A DNA stretch of 64,000 bases from JACSRF01 sp963695505 (GTDB lineage: Bacteria; Chloroflexota; Anaerolineae; Promineifilales; Promineifilaceae). The stretch is taken from positions 1-64,000 of the forward strand of contig CAVOGX010000005.1 of the NCBI GenBank assembly GCA_963695505.1. Reading direction: 5' to 3'. Shown here one piece after another: positions 1 through 8,978 of the stretch. The position numbers and the translations under genes were made by a program. Below the pieces are notes generated by a model. The model searched no databases. It saw only the letters and a list, made by a program, of their open reading frames with translations, and was not told the origin of the DNA. Every line of letters begins with the position of its first letter. The first letter of the stretch is position 1.

Positions 1-34
1 AGGGCGGGTGTTTTTTGTTTGCAGCGCCAAAATA

Positions 35-1102
35 TTATGGCGGTGTCAGGTTATCCAGGCCCAGAGTCGTTGTTTCTTTGGGCTGACTGATTTGAGAAAT
101 CTCCAATAGGCTGGTAGCCAACGTTTTTACCCCGGGTAGGGCGGCTTGCACCCACGCTTCTCTGGTGGCATCTTCGAGATTTTGGTCAACGGCTTGCCCA
201 ATATGGCTCGTTAGTTCTTCTAAAAGGGCATTTAGCTCAGTTTCGGGCATGCTGCTGGCCTGGAACTCAGTGAAATGATTGTCACGCCATACACTGATGA
301 GAGCGTGATAGAGCGAAGTGATTTCTGCTGCCCCATTGAGCGTCACGATGACGGTCAAGTTTTTTTCTTGAATGGATTGAATGAGCACGGGAACGGCCGT
401 TCTGCCCCGCCACCTATCCATCGCCTGCTGCACATCTGCCAATCCCTGCAAAAAAGGGGCTACGTGCTGCACCAAAAAGGATGGCGAGAGCGGCTGACTG
501 GGTAGAATTATTGCGTTACGCGGCTGCAAAGCAATTGTTGTTACTTTGGCAGCTTCCTTTGATTCTGAGTTAAGACCTTTACCAGAAGCGAAACAGACAG
601 CCATCTTTAAAGGACCCAGCCAGATATAATCATCAGGCGCCAGAGCATAGGGCACACCGGCCACTAATCGCTTGCGGTTGAGCCAGGAGCCATTCGTGCT
701 GTGCATATCCTCCAGCCAAAACTTCTTGTCTTCGTAAAAAATGCGCGCGTGCTGGCGCGAAATGCCCATAACCAGATCGCCTAACTGAGCCAGATTTACG
801 AATTCCACTCCGGGGGGAGCCTCATCTCCGCGACCTAAAACTATTGACTGAATATTGTGAATGATAATAGGTTCTTCCGCCCCGATTACCAGCAAGGCCA
901 GCGATCTTTCGGGCAGTTTTTGGGCTATTTCTTGGCAGCCAGGAACTTTAGAATCATGGTCAGGGGGTGTGAGTTGTACACCTTTTGTGGTGACGGTGTA
1001 TTTGAATTTTGGCTCGCTGAGTGAAGTGCCACAGTAATGACAGTGGGTGGCGATTGCATTATTTTTCCGCTGGCATGCGGGGCAAATTTTGTTGTTTTCC
1101 AT
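35..1102 (-). CDS. Zinc-ribbon and FHA-domain protein
   Basis: The protein starts with a four-cysteine zinc ribbon (CPAC near residue 8, CHYC near residue 23) and continues into an FHA domain. FHA hallmarks are visible: GRGDEAP, SRQHARIF and a MHSTNGSWLN stretch. FHA domains bind phosphothreonine peptides, so this protein probably reads the output of a Ser/Thr kinase. The kinase gene lies divergently just upstream (1249 onwards), which supports a pair. The C-terminal 150 residues are helical and unassigned. I chose the ATG at 1102 because the cysteine ribbon begins there; an ATG 15 codons upstream also exists. About 355 residues, no signal peptide, so cytoplasmic. Confidence 0.8.
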   Translation of the reverse strand: MENNKICPACQRKNNAIATHCHYCGTSLSEPKFKYTVTTKGVQLTPPDHDSKVPGCQEIAQKLPERSLALLVIGAEEPIIIHNIQSIVLGRGDEAPPGVEFVNLAQLGDLVMGISRQHARIFYEDKKFWLEDMHSTNGSWLNRKRLVAGVPYALAPDDYIWLGPLKMAVCFASGKGLNSESKEAAKVTTIALQPRNAIILPSQPLSPSFLVQHVAPFLQGLADVQQAMDRWRGRTAVPVLIQSIQEKNLTVIVTLNGAAEITSLYHALISVWRDNHFTEFQASSMPETELNALLEELTSHIGQAVDQNLEDATREAWVQAALPGVKTLATSLLEISQISQPKETTTLGLDNLTPP

Positions 1103-1248
1103 GAAGGCCTCAATGATTCTCGACATGAAACGGACACTGCATACCATTCGTTTTCATTGTCGAGTATAATTCTATCATTGGCACGAATAGGAGTAAAGAC
1201 GCCTTATTAAGCCATTATTCCTATACCTGTGAAAGGTTTATCGCCCTG

Positions 1249-4200
1249 ATGCTTGCAACGAAACCCTTATGGGACACGGAATTAAGCCGTGGCTATCGCT
1301 TAAATGAAATGTCCCTCTTGGAACGGATTGGCTATGGTGGGGAGGGAGTCGTATGGTCAGCCTGGGACAATCAGCGTCAAAGCATAGTCGCCATCAAGCT
1401 GATTCCTGCTTTTCAGGCTGGACCCAATGTTGAACTATTGTGGGATGAAATCGAGCGGCAGGTGCATCTTGTAGCCAGTCTTGAGCACCCTAACATCTTG
1501 CCCTTATACGAGTTTGGGACAACCAGCGATTACTTTTTCTTTGTGATGCAATACAGTGGGCTGGGTTCTCTTGCAAATCGGCTTTTACTGGGACCTCTCT
1601 CCTTGTCTAAGATTATGCGCATATCGGCGCAAATCGTTTCAGCATTGGCCTACCTCCACTCACGGGGGATTATTTATCGTGACCTGAAACCCAGCAACAT
1701 CTTGTTGGATAGTCAGGATCGTGTTTATCTTTCTGACTTTGGGCTGGCCCGCCGCCTGTCTTTTGAGACGCGGGTCCACCACACAGGGCGGGGGACAGGC
1801 CCGTATGCACCCCAAGAGCAGCACTCTCATCAAAATTTGGTTCCGCAATCAGATATTTTTAGCCTGGGGGTGATGTTGTACGAGCTGTTTACCGGGGCTT
1901 TGCCCTGGGATGGGCGGGAGTTTCTGGCTGTTCAGCAAATGCAACGAGGAGCTGTGCTCCCAGACCCGCGGGTATTAAATCCAGAGCTGTCTGTAGAACT
2001 GACACCTGTCTTACGGCAAATGACTGCCAAACATTGGCAGCACCGCCCGGAAACGGTCGTTGCGGCATTCAACTTGTTAACTTCAGCAGTCGGCATGGGT
2101 TTTACTCAGGATTTGGATGCATTTCTGCAATTGCACGTATCCGCTGAAGTTAATCCCAGTTATTATTACGACGCCCGTTATTTCTTGCAGGAATATACAG
2201 AGACATGGGATGCAGAGCTGGAATCTTTTCCGGTGCGGCTGTCACATTTTGCCCTGATAGATTCCGCCTGTGCTGGTTTGGCTTCGCCTAACCTGATTTT
2301 AAGCGAACAGCAAAATCTATTTATGCTCCGCGGCTCATTTGTTTTTGATTACAAGGTCGATTATTGGTGGCAGCAGGTTACTGATGCGGCTGCGAGGCTG
2401 GCGGTGTGCGAGCAAACAATTTTGCTGGAAGATGAACCGGCGGCACGCCTTGCCCTCGATCGGCTGCAGGCGGATCCTACGGCCTGGAATACGGCCGTTC
2501 CGCTGAAAACCCAGACCATCGAACAGTTATTAGATCTCACGGTCAATCAAAAAAATTGGACAATTCGCAACCAGGTATTGTCTGTGTTGGAACACGCCAC
2601 CCCCCTGGCCCAGCATTGGCAGGAAGTTGGGGTTTCCTGGATTGCCGATGCACGCTTGGCAAACCTGGCATCGGGAAATTCTGCCCAGGCACAACAAGCT
2701 GCGCGCATTATTGGCCGGATTCGCAGCGAAACGGCCGTTCAGGCGCTGCTAGACGTACAAGAAGTACAAGGGCAGGCCTGGCTGCGCGATACTTTGCGTT
2801 CTGTGTGGCAAGAGGCAGGCAGCCTGCCCCAGCGTGTACCCCAACCCCTGCGTTTGCAGGCCAGATTTGCTGATTTGTCTGCGAAATTCAAAGATGACAA
2901 TGCCGGGGTTTCATTATCGCGCATGGCTATTGGCGTGCTGGTGGCCATTGTGATGACCGTCTTCATGACCCTGGGGTTATTTGGCCGGGCCGATGAACAG
3001 ACTCGCGATACCTTCCTCGTCCCTTATGAATCCAGCGATATTATCACCATCGTGGAGATTGATGATGCCAGCCTGGCAAAATACGGCCGTTGGGACACCT
3101 GGCCCCGCTCATTGCACGCCCAACTCATCAATAATCTAAGCGCTGCCGGCGCACAGGCCATTGCATTTGACGTGATATTTGATGCCCCAACAGCCGATGA
3201 CGATGCGTTGATCGCCGCAATGAGACAGGCCGGCAATGTTATCCAACCTGTTTTAGCTCAGGGAGACGGCATCTTAGACCTCCCTGGAGCAGTACGCTTT
3301 GAGAATCGCATATTGCCACAAACGGCCATTCGCAGTGTGGTTGCTGCATTAGGCCACACGAATATTTTACATGACGAAGATGGGTATGTGCGCCAGATAC
3401 CAGCTCTTATTGCCGTGGGGGAAGAAAAATTCCCCAGCCTGGCGTTAGCAGCCGTCCAGGTGTTTTTAACCGGAGGACTCAACCAGGTTGACTTGCCACA
3501 GCCAGATCAAAACCGCCTAAATTTTGCCGGCCGTCGGATACCGGTCGGTAATTTTAGCGAAATCCGCGTTTACTATGCTGGCCCACCGGCCACTGAAGAA
3601 AAGCAAACTTTTCAACACGCCAGCTATCACGAGGTTGTAGAGGGAAATTTTGATCCGGAGCTATTCCGCGACAAAATTGTCCTTGTTGGAATCACAGCCA
3701 CGGCCGAACCGGATCGTTACCTGACGCCTGTCAGTGAAGGCCGGCCAATGTATGGGGTAGAAATCATTGCCAACCTGATTGAAACTGTTTGGTCAGGCAA
3801 TTTTATCGTGCGGCCGGCACAACCATTGCTCATTATCATTTTGTTTGCCCTGGGCCTGTTGACCGGATTAGTTTCATATCGCCCCTGGTCAGGTTTGATT
3901 TTGACGATTGGATTAGGGGGGGCGTACTATTTGGCGGCATTGCTGTTGTTTGATAATCAGGCAATCATGCTGGACATTTTTTTTCCCTTTGCCACCATTG
4001 CGCTGACCTACATTACCGTCACAACGTACCGGCTCTCCACCGAAGCGCGATTGCGCCGCGAAGTGATGCGCCTGTTTGCCAGCAACGTGACGCCCGATGT
4101 GGCCGAGGCAACCCTTCAGGCCGTGCGTCGTGGTGACCTCAATTTGGGGGGGCAGGTAAAAGAGTTATCGGTGCTGCTGGTGGACATCCGCGGCCATGCT

Positions 4201-4722
4201 AAATTTGCCGAAGCTTACGAACCATCCCAGGTTGTATCCATAATGAACCGTTTTCGCACCATGGTTGTGGATGCAGCTTTAAAGTATGATGGCACCATTG
4301 CGCACACAGAGGGGGAGCAAGTTATGGTACTTTTTAACGCGCCCTTGCCGCAATCTGACCATACGCTGCGGGCTGCACAAACGGCCGTTTCCGTGCGCAA
4401 CAAACTTGTCGAGTATGTACAATACCTAGCAGAAGATGACCCGGAAAAAGGAATCGGGGTTGGGTGTGGCATCTATGCTGGGCGCGCCATTGTTGGCAGT
4501 TTTGGCGAATCCCAGCGGGCCGTGTACACGGCTTTTGGCGACACCCTTAGCATTGCTTCGCAAATCGCAGTTCAGGCAAAGCTTGGCCAAATATTGATTG
4601 GAGATGCCGCTTTCCAGAAAGTAAAAGATGAAATCGAGGTTGAAGAGCTGCGGCCAATGCTGCTGCGCGAGCGCTCGATGCCAATATCGATTTATGCGGT
4701 GGATGGATTGATTTTGTCATAA
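1249..4722 (+). CDS. Ser/Thr protein kinase - CHASE2 - class III nucleotidyl cyclase fusion
   Basis: A 1157-residue signalling protein. Residues about 20-280 form a Hanks-type kinase: glycine loop GYGGEG near 28, Lys50 in AIKLI, catalytic YRDLKPSN near 143, SDFGLA near 162. A helical, HEAT-like linker follows. A transmembrane segment near 558 leads into an extracellular CHASE2 sensor (IVEIDD, RSLHAQLI, AFDVIFD), then three membrane helices near 860-925. The C-terminus from about 970 is a class III adenylate/guanylate cyclase domain with the first metal aspartate in LLVDIRGH. The second metal position, normally GD, reads GE (HTEGEQVMVLF), so cyclase activity is uncertain. It is probably a membrane sensor coupling a periplasmic signal to phosphorylation and possibly a cyclic nucleotide. 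The neighbouring FHA protein is a likely partner. Confidence 0.9.
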   Translation: MLATKPLWDTELSRGYRLNEMSLLERIGYGGEGVVWSAWDNQRQSIVAIKLIPAFQAGPNVELLWDEIERQVHLVASLEHPNILPLYEFGTTSDYFFFVMQYSGLGSLANRLLLGPLSLSKIMRISAQIVSALAYLHSRGIIYRDLKPSNILLDSQDRVYLSDFGLARRLSFETRVHHTGRGTGPYAPQEQHSHQNLVPQSDIFSLGVMLYELFTGALPWDGREFLAVQQMQRGAVLPDPRVLNPELSVELTPVLRQMTAKHWQHRPETVVAAFNLLTSAVGMGFTQDLDAFLQLHVSAEVNPSYYYDARYFLQEYTETWDAELESFPVRLSHFALIDSACAGLASPNLILSEQQNLFMLRGSFVFDYKVDYWWQQVTDAAARLAVCEQTILLEDEPAARLALDRLQADPTAWNTAVPLKTQTIEQLLDLTVNQKNWTIRNQVLSVLEHATPLAQHWQEVGVSWIADARLANLASGNSAQAQQAARIIGRIRSETAVQALLDVQEVQGQAWLRDTLRSVWQEAGSLPQRVPQPLRLQARFADLSAKFKDDNAGVSLSRMAIGVLVAIVMTVFMTLGLFGRADEQTRDTFLVPYESSDIITIVEIDDASLAKYGRWDTWPRSLHAQLINNLSAAGAQAIAFDVIFDAPTADDDALIAAMRQAGNVIQPVLAQGDGILDLPGAVRFENRILPQTAIRSVVAALGHTNILHDEDGYVRQIPALIAVGEEKFPSLALAAVQVFLTGGLNQVDLPQPDQNRLNFAGRRIPVGNFSEIRVYYAGPPATEEKQTFQHASYHEVVEGNFDPELFRDKIVLVGITATAEPDRYLTPVSEGRPMYGVEIIANLIETVWSGNFIVRPAQPLLIIILFALGLLTGLVSYRPWSGLILTIGLGGAYYLAALLLFDNQAIMLDIFFPFATIALTYITVTTYRLSTEARLRREVMRLFASNVTPDVAEATLQAVRRGDLNLGGQVKELSVLLVDIRGHAKFAEAYEPSQVVSIMNRFRTMVVDAALKYDGTIAHTEGEQVMVLFNAPLPQSDHTLRAAQTAVSVRNKLVEYVQYLAEDDPEKGIGVGCGIYAGRAIVGSFGESQRAVYTAFGDTLSIASQIAVQAKLGQILIGDAAFQKVKDEIEVEELRPMLLRERSMPISIYAVDGLILS

Positions 4723-4754
4723 AGGCATTGCCCAAGTTAAGCTGTAGCAAAAGG

Positions 4755-4795
4755 AAAGCCCCGGCACTTTATTTGTACCGGGGCTTGTTGTTTTT
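4755..4795. terminator. Bidirectional intrinsic terminator
   Basis: A GC-rich stem (AAGCCCCGG pairing with CCGGGGCTT) is followed by a T-rich run on the + strand. On the - strand it is followed by TTTCCTTTT. It lies between the convergent kinase-cyclase and FecR genes and can end both transcripts. Confidence 0.8.
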
Positions 4796-4840
4796 ACCAC
4801 TCCCTTAGAAGTTTAGGGCATACTGCCAGGGTTTTTTTGA

Positions 4841-6427
4841 TTAAGGGCAGGGGCCCATTGTGTCGCCGTGGGCTTGGTGGGCGGGCCAGTCATCAATAGA
4901 GATGACGATGGTTTGCCCATTATTTGGGTTCCCTGGTGGATAGTGACAGATAGTAATCATTTCTGGTTCTGGCGGTGGTGGCACCGGGGTGTCGGTGGGA
5001 GGCGGTGGCGGTGGCACCGGAGTATCCGTTGGGTCGGGCGGTGGTGGTACCGGTGTATCCGTTGGTGGTGGCACGGGAGTCGCCGAGGGAGGTACGCAGG
5101 GACCCAGATAATCACCATGATTTAAGTGGTCCAGCACGCTGCTAGCGTCTACCTCAATGGTATGCTGATTGGCCGGATTTCCACCGGGAATGTGGCAAAT
5201 CACAACTTTTTCAGCTTCTTCCGTGGGCGTTTCGGAGGGATCCGCTGTTTCGGTAGGTTCGGGAGTCCCATCACATGGGCCCAGATAATCGCCATGGTCA
5301 AGATGGTCTTGCACGTCTTCGGGAGACACCTGAATGGTTTGTGGGTTGTCAGGATTTCCTGGCGGGATGTGGCACAGGGTCACCGGTTCGGGGGTTTCAG
5401 ATGGCTCCGGGGTTTCGGAAGGTTCTGGGGTTTCGGTGGGGGGCGGTTCGTCTGCAGGGACTGTGTCTGATTGGCCCAGGGGTTGCACGGTAAGAGGCTG
5501 GCCCACAACGGCCGTTACCTCAAAACCTGGCCGCACGTCCACTACGTCACTGCCCATGCTCACCTGCACGACCCCTTCCTCTACGCCAACATAGGAGGAA
5601 TTGGCTGAAAGCACTTCCACGGTAAACACCGTACCCCGTACCGAGGCGGTGGAAGAGGGGGTGCGCACATTGAAGCGGTCGTCAGCCCCTAACAGGCGAA
5701 TAACCCGGTTAACCGTGCGCCCGGCCAGCAGGTTCAACTGCACGCGGTAGCTGTCATCGGTGGTAATCAGTTCCGAGACTTCCAGGGTCGTGTCCGCAAA
5801 AATGTCAACCAGGCTGCCGTCTTGCAAACGCAGTTGGGCGGCAGAATTGGCCGGTAAGTTGATCACGTCCCCGGCGCGCACGGCCAGCGCGTTGCCGGAG
5901 GCCAGGGAGACTTCGTTTTCCGTGTTAATGACAAGTAAAGAGGTTCTGTTTTGCGAGACAACTGCCTGCCCGGCAGAAACAACCAGCGTCGCTTCGGGGC
6001 CGGTTGGCTGGGCAAAGGCAAAAGCTGCCATGATCATTATGGTGAGTGCGGCGAGGCTAAAGGCGATAGTGCGTTGTCTGGTCATTTTCTTAAATACTCC
6101 TGCGAGGGGGAACGGCCGTTTTACCCGTTTTGTCACTTCTTGCTGCACGACGCGTATAGGGTAGCCAGCTTGCTTTGCAAATTGCGCCATGGCAGATTTT
6201 TCCATGCCCACGTAGCTGGCAATCTGCTCCAAATCTTGCGTTAATGAATCGTTGCGCGGTTTGCGGCACAAAGCCAGCTTGGCCATTTGCGTCTGGTTAA
6301 TGCGTAAACGGATAGCAAGCTCCTCCCAGGTTAGCCCCTGGCGTTCGCATTGCTGCTCAATAAGCGACGCCAAAAGCGAGTCGTCTGTGTGCGCCTGCTG
6401 GGCCAATTTGAATAGTAAATCTGCCAT
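4841..6427 (-). CDS. FecR-domain membrane protein with HTH head and repeated CHxPPGNP modules
   Basis: 528 residues. The N-terminus carries a helix-turn-helix-like region (LTWEELAIRLRINQ), then one membrane helix near residues 122-140. A FecR-type domain follows (GDVINLPANS, SVRGTVFTVEV). The C-terminal half is low-complexity Pro/Thr/Glu sequence with three cysteine modules of the form CHIPPGNPxN...HLxHGDYLGPC, the last ending at the C-terminus. FecR proteins usually transmit an envelope signal to an ECF sigma factor, and a divergent sigma-like gene lies directly upstream (6573-7208). The ATG at 6427 has GGAG eight bases upstream; a TTG two codons earlier is a poorer choice. The cysteine modules are probably surface-exposed; their ligand is unknown. 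Confidence 0.75.
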   Translation of the reverse strand: MADLLFKLAQQAHTDDSLLASLIEQQCERQGLTWEELAIRLRINQTQMAKLALCRKPRNDSLTQDLEQIASYVGMEKSAMAQFAKQAGYPIRVVQQEVTKRVKRPFPLAGVFKKMTRQRTIAFSLAALTIMIMAAFAFAQPTGPEATLVVSAGQAVVSQNRTSLLVINTENEVSLASGNALAVRAGDVINLPANSAAQLRLQDGSLVDIFADTTLEVSELITTDDSYRVQLNLLAGRTVNRVIRLLGADDRFNVRTPSSTASVRGTVFTVEVLSANSSYVGVEEGVVQVSMGSDVVDVRPGFEVTAVVGQPLTVQPLGQSDTVPADEPPPTETPEPSETPEPSETPEPVTLCHIPPGNPDNPQTIQVSPEDVQDHLDHGDYLGPCDGTPEPTETADPSETPTEEAEKVVICHIPGGNPANQHTIEVDASSVLDHLNHGDYLGPCVPPSATPVPPPTDTPVPPPPDPTDTPVPPPPPPTDTPVPPPPEPEMITICHYPPGNPNNGQTIVISIDDWPAHQAHGDTMGPCP

Positions 6428-6572
6428 TTGCAATTCTCCAAAAATTTACAGCTTTCAAGATCCTTTCACTATTAGTTCCGAACCCAAGGGCAAAGTTCGA
6501 CAAATTGCCTGAAAATAAAGCAAGGTCCTTGATCTTTTGGGGTTATTTCGCTTTTCGGAGGAAGAGATAGAC

Positions 6573-7208
6573 CTACTGGGTTTTCAACCGCTGCCCAATA
6601 CGCTGCATCTGCTTTTTGATGCGATCTTTGGCCCGCTTAACAGCCTGCCGCTGAATGATGAGGTCCTGGTCAGCTATGCCCATGGCCTGCGCAAATTCAG
6701 TGGAATCACGCACGCCATCCAGCATAAGGAGCAAAAGCGGGCGATCCGCTTCGTCTAGTTCACTGTACAAAATCCGCAGCACATCTTGCCGAGGTAAAGA
6801 CGTATGCGTTTGCAGCCAATCATCTAACGGCCCGGTGTCCACGGCGGGATTGGCAACGGGAATTCGCTGCTGCACCTGTGGATCGGCAATATCTTCCAGG
6901 CGGCGCTGCTGGCGCATTTGGCTGTCGATGGCATTGAGAATATCACCGCGAACGGCCATGCGCAGGTAACTGAAGAGGCCGAGCTGTGTGGAATCGTACT
7001 GTTCGGGATGAGCCTGGTAATCTAACAAACAATCTATGACGGTGCTCTCTTGCAAATGGGAATCAATCTGAGGAAAGTGGGATTGCACAAAGGTTAAAAG
7101 ATGGGGCAGCGCTTGCTCGCATAATTCGGCAAAGGGAGTAACTTCGCCGTCTAGCACACGCTGGTGGAGTTGTGCTTGCCATTGCTCAGATGGTTCAAAC
7201 TGGGTCAT
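6573..7208 (-). CDS. Divergent sigma-70 (ECF-like) RNA polymerase sigma factor
   Basis: 211 residues with the organisation of an extracytoplasmic-function sigma factor. A helical region 2-like part (FSYLRMAVRGDILNAID) is followed by a variable linker. The C-terminal region 4-like part has a helix-turn-helix (DSTEFAQAMGIADQ) and a basic tail (KRAKDRIKKQMQRIG). The sequence is far from classical ECF factors, so family assignment rests on length, layout and position. It lies just upstream of, and on the same strand as, the FecR-domain gene, the usual arrangement of a sigma factor with its envelope regulator. The alternative is a helical DNA-binding protein not acting as a sigma factor. Confidence 0.6.
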   Translation of the reverse strand: MTQFEPSEQWQAQLHQRVLDGEVTPFAELCEQALPHLLTFVQSHFPQIDSHLQESTVIDCLLDYQAHPEQYDSTQLGLFSYLRMAVRGDILNAIDSQMRQQRRLEDIADPQVQQRIPVANPAVDTGPLDDWLQTHTSLPRQDVLRILYSELDEADRPLLLLMLDGVRDSTEFAQAMGIADQDLIIQRQAVKRAKDRIKKQMQRIGQRLKTQ

Positions 7209-7377
7209 GAATGCTCACTAAGGAATGAAATCCATCACTTTCTGCAGCAAATTATAGCACATCCTTCGACACGAGAATGGCGGCTGAACATAGAACGATA
7301 AAAAATCAAGTTATTTGATCAAGCAGGCTGGGGGGGGCCAGAGAGGCGGATTTATGGCTGGAAACGGCCGTTTTCCC

Positions 7378-7755
7378 TCACCATTTTTTGTCAGGAATCC
7401 TACCCAACACCACCGGCAGCGTGTCCCAATCTGTAAATATTGCTTCGGGGAACTCTTTGGCAAAATTGGCTTCTTCATCCTCCGGGCAGGCTAAAAAAAT
7501 CGTGGGAATACTACGCCCCCAATTGGTGAGCCAAAGCGTATCAACCACGTCTCGACCATTATCAGGAAAATATTTGAGGGAAACAATGACTGCTTTCGGC
7601 GGTTGCTGGCGTACCACCTTTAAATTCATCTCTTCTTCTTTGTAGGCAACCGCCACCTGCCAACCCAACTGCCGCAGAGTATGGGCCATGCGGTTGGCCT
7701 CTACACCATGCCAATGAACCAGATATAGCCGCCTGTTTTCCTCAAAAACGGTCAT
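7378..7755 (-). CDS. Degenerate receiver-domain (CheY-like) protein
   Basis: 125 residues with the alternating beta-alpha pattern of a response-regulator receiver domain (RRLYLVHWHG, AVIVSLKYFP, PTIFLACPE). The strand-3 position that normally holds the phospho-accepting aspartate reads serine (AVIVSL), and no acidic pair is obvious at strand 1. It is therefore more likely a phosphorylation-independent pseudo-receiver used for protein contacts. It has no output domain and stands alone between the sigma factor and the adenosine deaminase gene. Confidence 0.55.
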   Translation of the reverse strand: MTVFEENRRLYLVHWHGVEANRMAHTLRQLGWQVAVAYKEEEMNLKVVRQQPPKAVIVSLKYFPDNGRDVVDTLWLTNWGRSIPTIFLACPEDEEANFAKEFPEAIFTDWDTLPVVLGRIPDKKW

Positions 7756-7863
7756 AAATCCACCTCATTTTCATCTATTGTGATGGCAAAGGTACGCAGT
7801 GATTTTTGCTGTAGTGTTCTACTCTGTCCCAGGTCACGTCAGATGTGCCACTATCATAGCACA

Positions 7864-8937
7864 TTATTGCGGCAGATTTTGCATGGCCCAGCCATCAAAT
7901 TGAGCTAACAAGGCATTTTTACGCTCTGCCTCAACGCCCGAAACGACGAAAGCATGGCGGGCCACGCGGGCAAGATTTGTGGCATCATAGCCAAATTCAT
8001 CGGCCAGGACGCCATATTCCTGGCATAAATCGGTGTTGAACAGCGGCGGGTCGTCGCTGTTGACGGTGACCAGCAGCCCCATGCGATCCAGGTGGGGAAA
8101 GGGGTGTTCGGCCAGCCGCCGGTATACGCCGAGGCAAACATTGCTGGTGGGATTTATTTCTAGCGGGATTTGCCGTTCACGCAGCAGGGCCAGCAGGTTG
8201 GGGTCTTCCATGGCGCGCACGCCGTGACCAATGCGGTCCGCATGCAATGCTTTGACGGCGTCCCACACGCTTTCTGCGCCCAACGTTTCGCCGGCGTGAG
8301 GCACACAGAGCAGCCCGGCTTCTTTGGCAGCGGCAAAGGCGTGCGCGAAGGGGCGCGGCGGCGCCGTGGGTTCCCAGCCCCCCAGACCAAAGCCCACCAC
8401 GCCAAAACTGCGGCCAGCCAGGGCGAACTCCAGGGTTTGTCTGGCGGGGGCGGGGTCATAAGTACGGCCGTTCCCATCCCCCACAAAGCTCAAATTGCGC
8501 GGCACGTCAAACACCCAGCGCATCTCCACGCCAAACTCCGTTTTGGCCCGCTGCCGCCCTGCTTCTAGCCCCTGCAAAATGCCTTCAATGGTCAGGTTTT
8601 TGTCCTGCAAATGGGTATGGGTGTACGGCGTCACTGTCAGCTCGCGGTAAAGAATGTTTTGCCGCGCCATATCAGCTCCGTTTTCGTAAGCGATGAGGGC
8701 GAAATCTTCCGGCGTGCGAATGAGGTCTTGAATGGTGATGTAAATTTGCACAAAGTGCGGAAAGTCGGTGAAGGTAAACCATTGGCGCAGCGCTTCGATG
8801 CTGTCTCCGGGCAGCCTGCCCAGCATGTTGTGGCGGCGTGCCAGCGCCAGCACCGTTTCCGGCTGAATGGCGCCCTCCAGGTGGATGTGGATTTCCGCCT
8901 TGGGCATGGCGTGGATGAATTGGGTGAGATCGGTCAT
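7864..8937 (-). CDS. add: Adenosine deaminase
   Basis: 357 residues of the metal-dependent adenosine/AMP deaminase family, which converts adenosine to inosine in purine salvage. Zinc and catalytic motifs are all visible: HIHLEGA near the N-terminus, VPHAGE, DRIGHGVRA and the terminal VNSDDPP. I chose the ATG at 8937 (MTDLTQFIH) because family homology starts there; an upstream in-frame ATG would overlap rsmA and adds unrelated residues. The gene lies 41 nt downstream of rsmA on the same strand and may be co-transcribed, with an inverted repeat in the gap. Cytosolic. Confidence 0.92.
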   Translation of the reverse strand: MTDLTQFIHAMPKAEIHIHLEGAIQPETVLALARRHNMLGRLPGDSIEALRQWFTFTDFPHFVQIYITIQDLIRTPEDFALIAYENGADMARQNILYRELTVTPYTHTHLQDKNLTIEGILQGLEAGRQRAKTEFGVEMRWVFDVPRNLSFVGDGNGRTYDPAPARQTLEFALAGRSFGVVGFGLGGWEPTAPPRPFAHAFAAAKEAGLLCVPHAGETLGAESVWDAVKALHADRIGHGVRAMEDPNLLALLRERQIPLEINPTSNVCLGVYRRLAEHPFPHLDRMGLLVTVNSDDPPLFNTDLCQEYGVLADEFGYDATNLARVARHAFVVSGVEAERKNALLAQFDGWAMQNLPQ

Positions 8938-8948
8938 GAGCAGCCTTC

Positions 8949-8976
8949 TGTAACCTGAAACTTGGAACAGGTTACA
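8949..8976. repeat. 9-bp inverted repeat between rsmA and add
   Basis: Perfect arms TGTAACCTG and CAGGTTACA flank a 10-nt spacer in the short rsmA-add gap. There is no T-run, so it is not a classical terminator. It may be an mRNA-stabilising or attenuating hairpin, or a protein-binding site. Confidence 0.5.
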
Positions 8977-8978
8977 AG

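Noticed and set aside
4868..5594. Long + strand ORFs opposite the FecR gene rich in Gly, Trp and Arg
   Set aside because: They are antisense shadows of the Pro/Thr/Glu repeats in the real gene.
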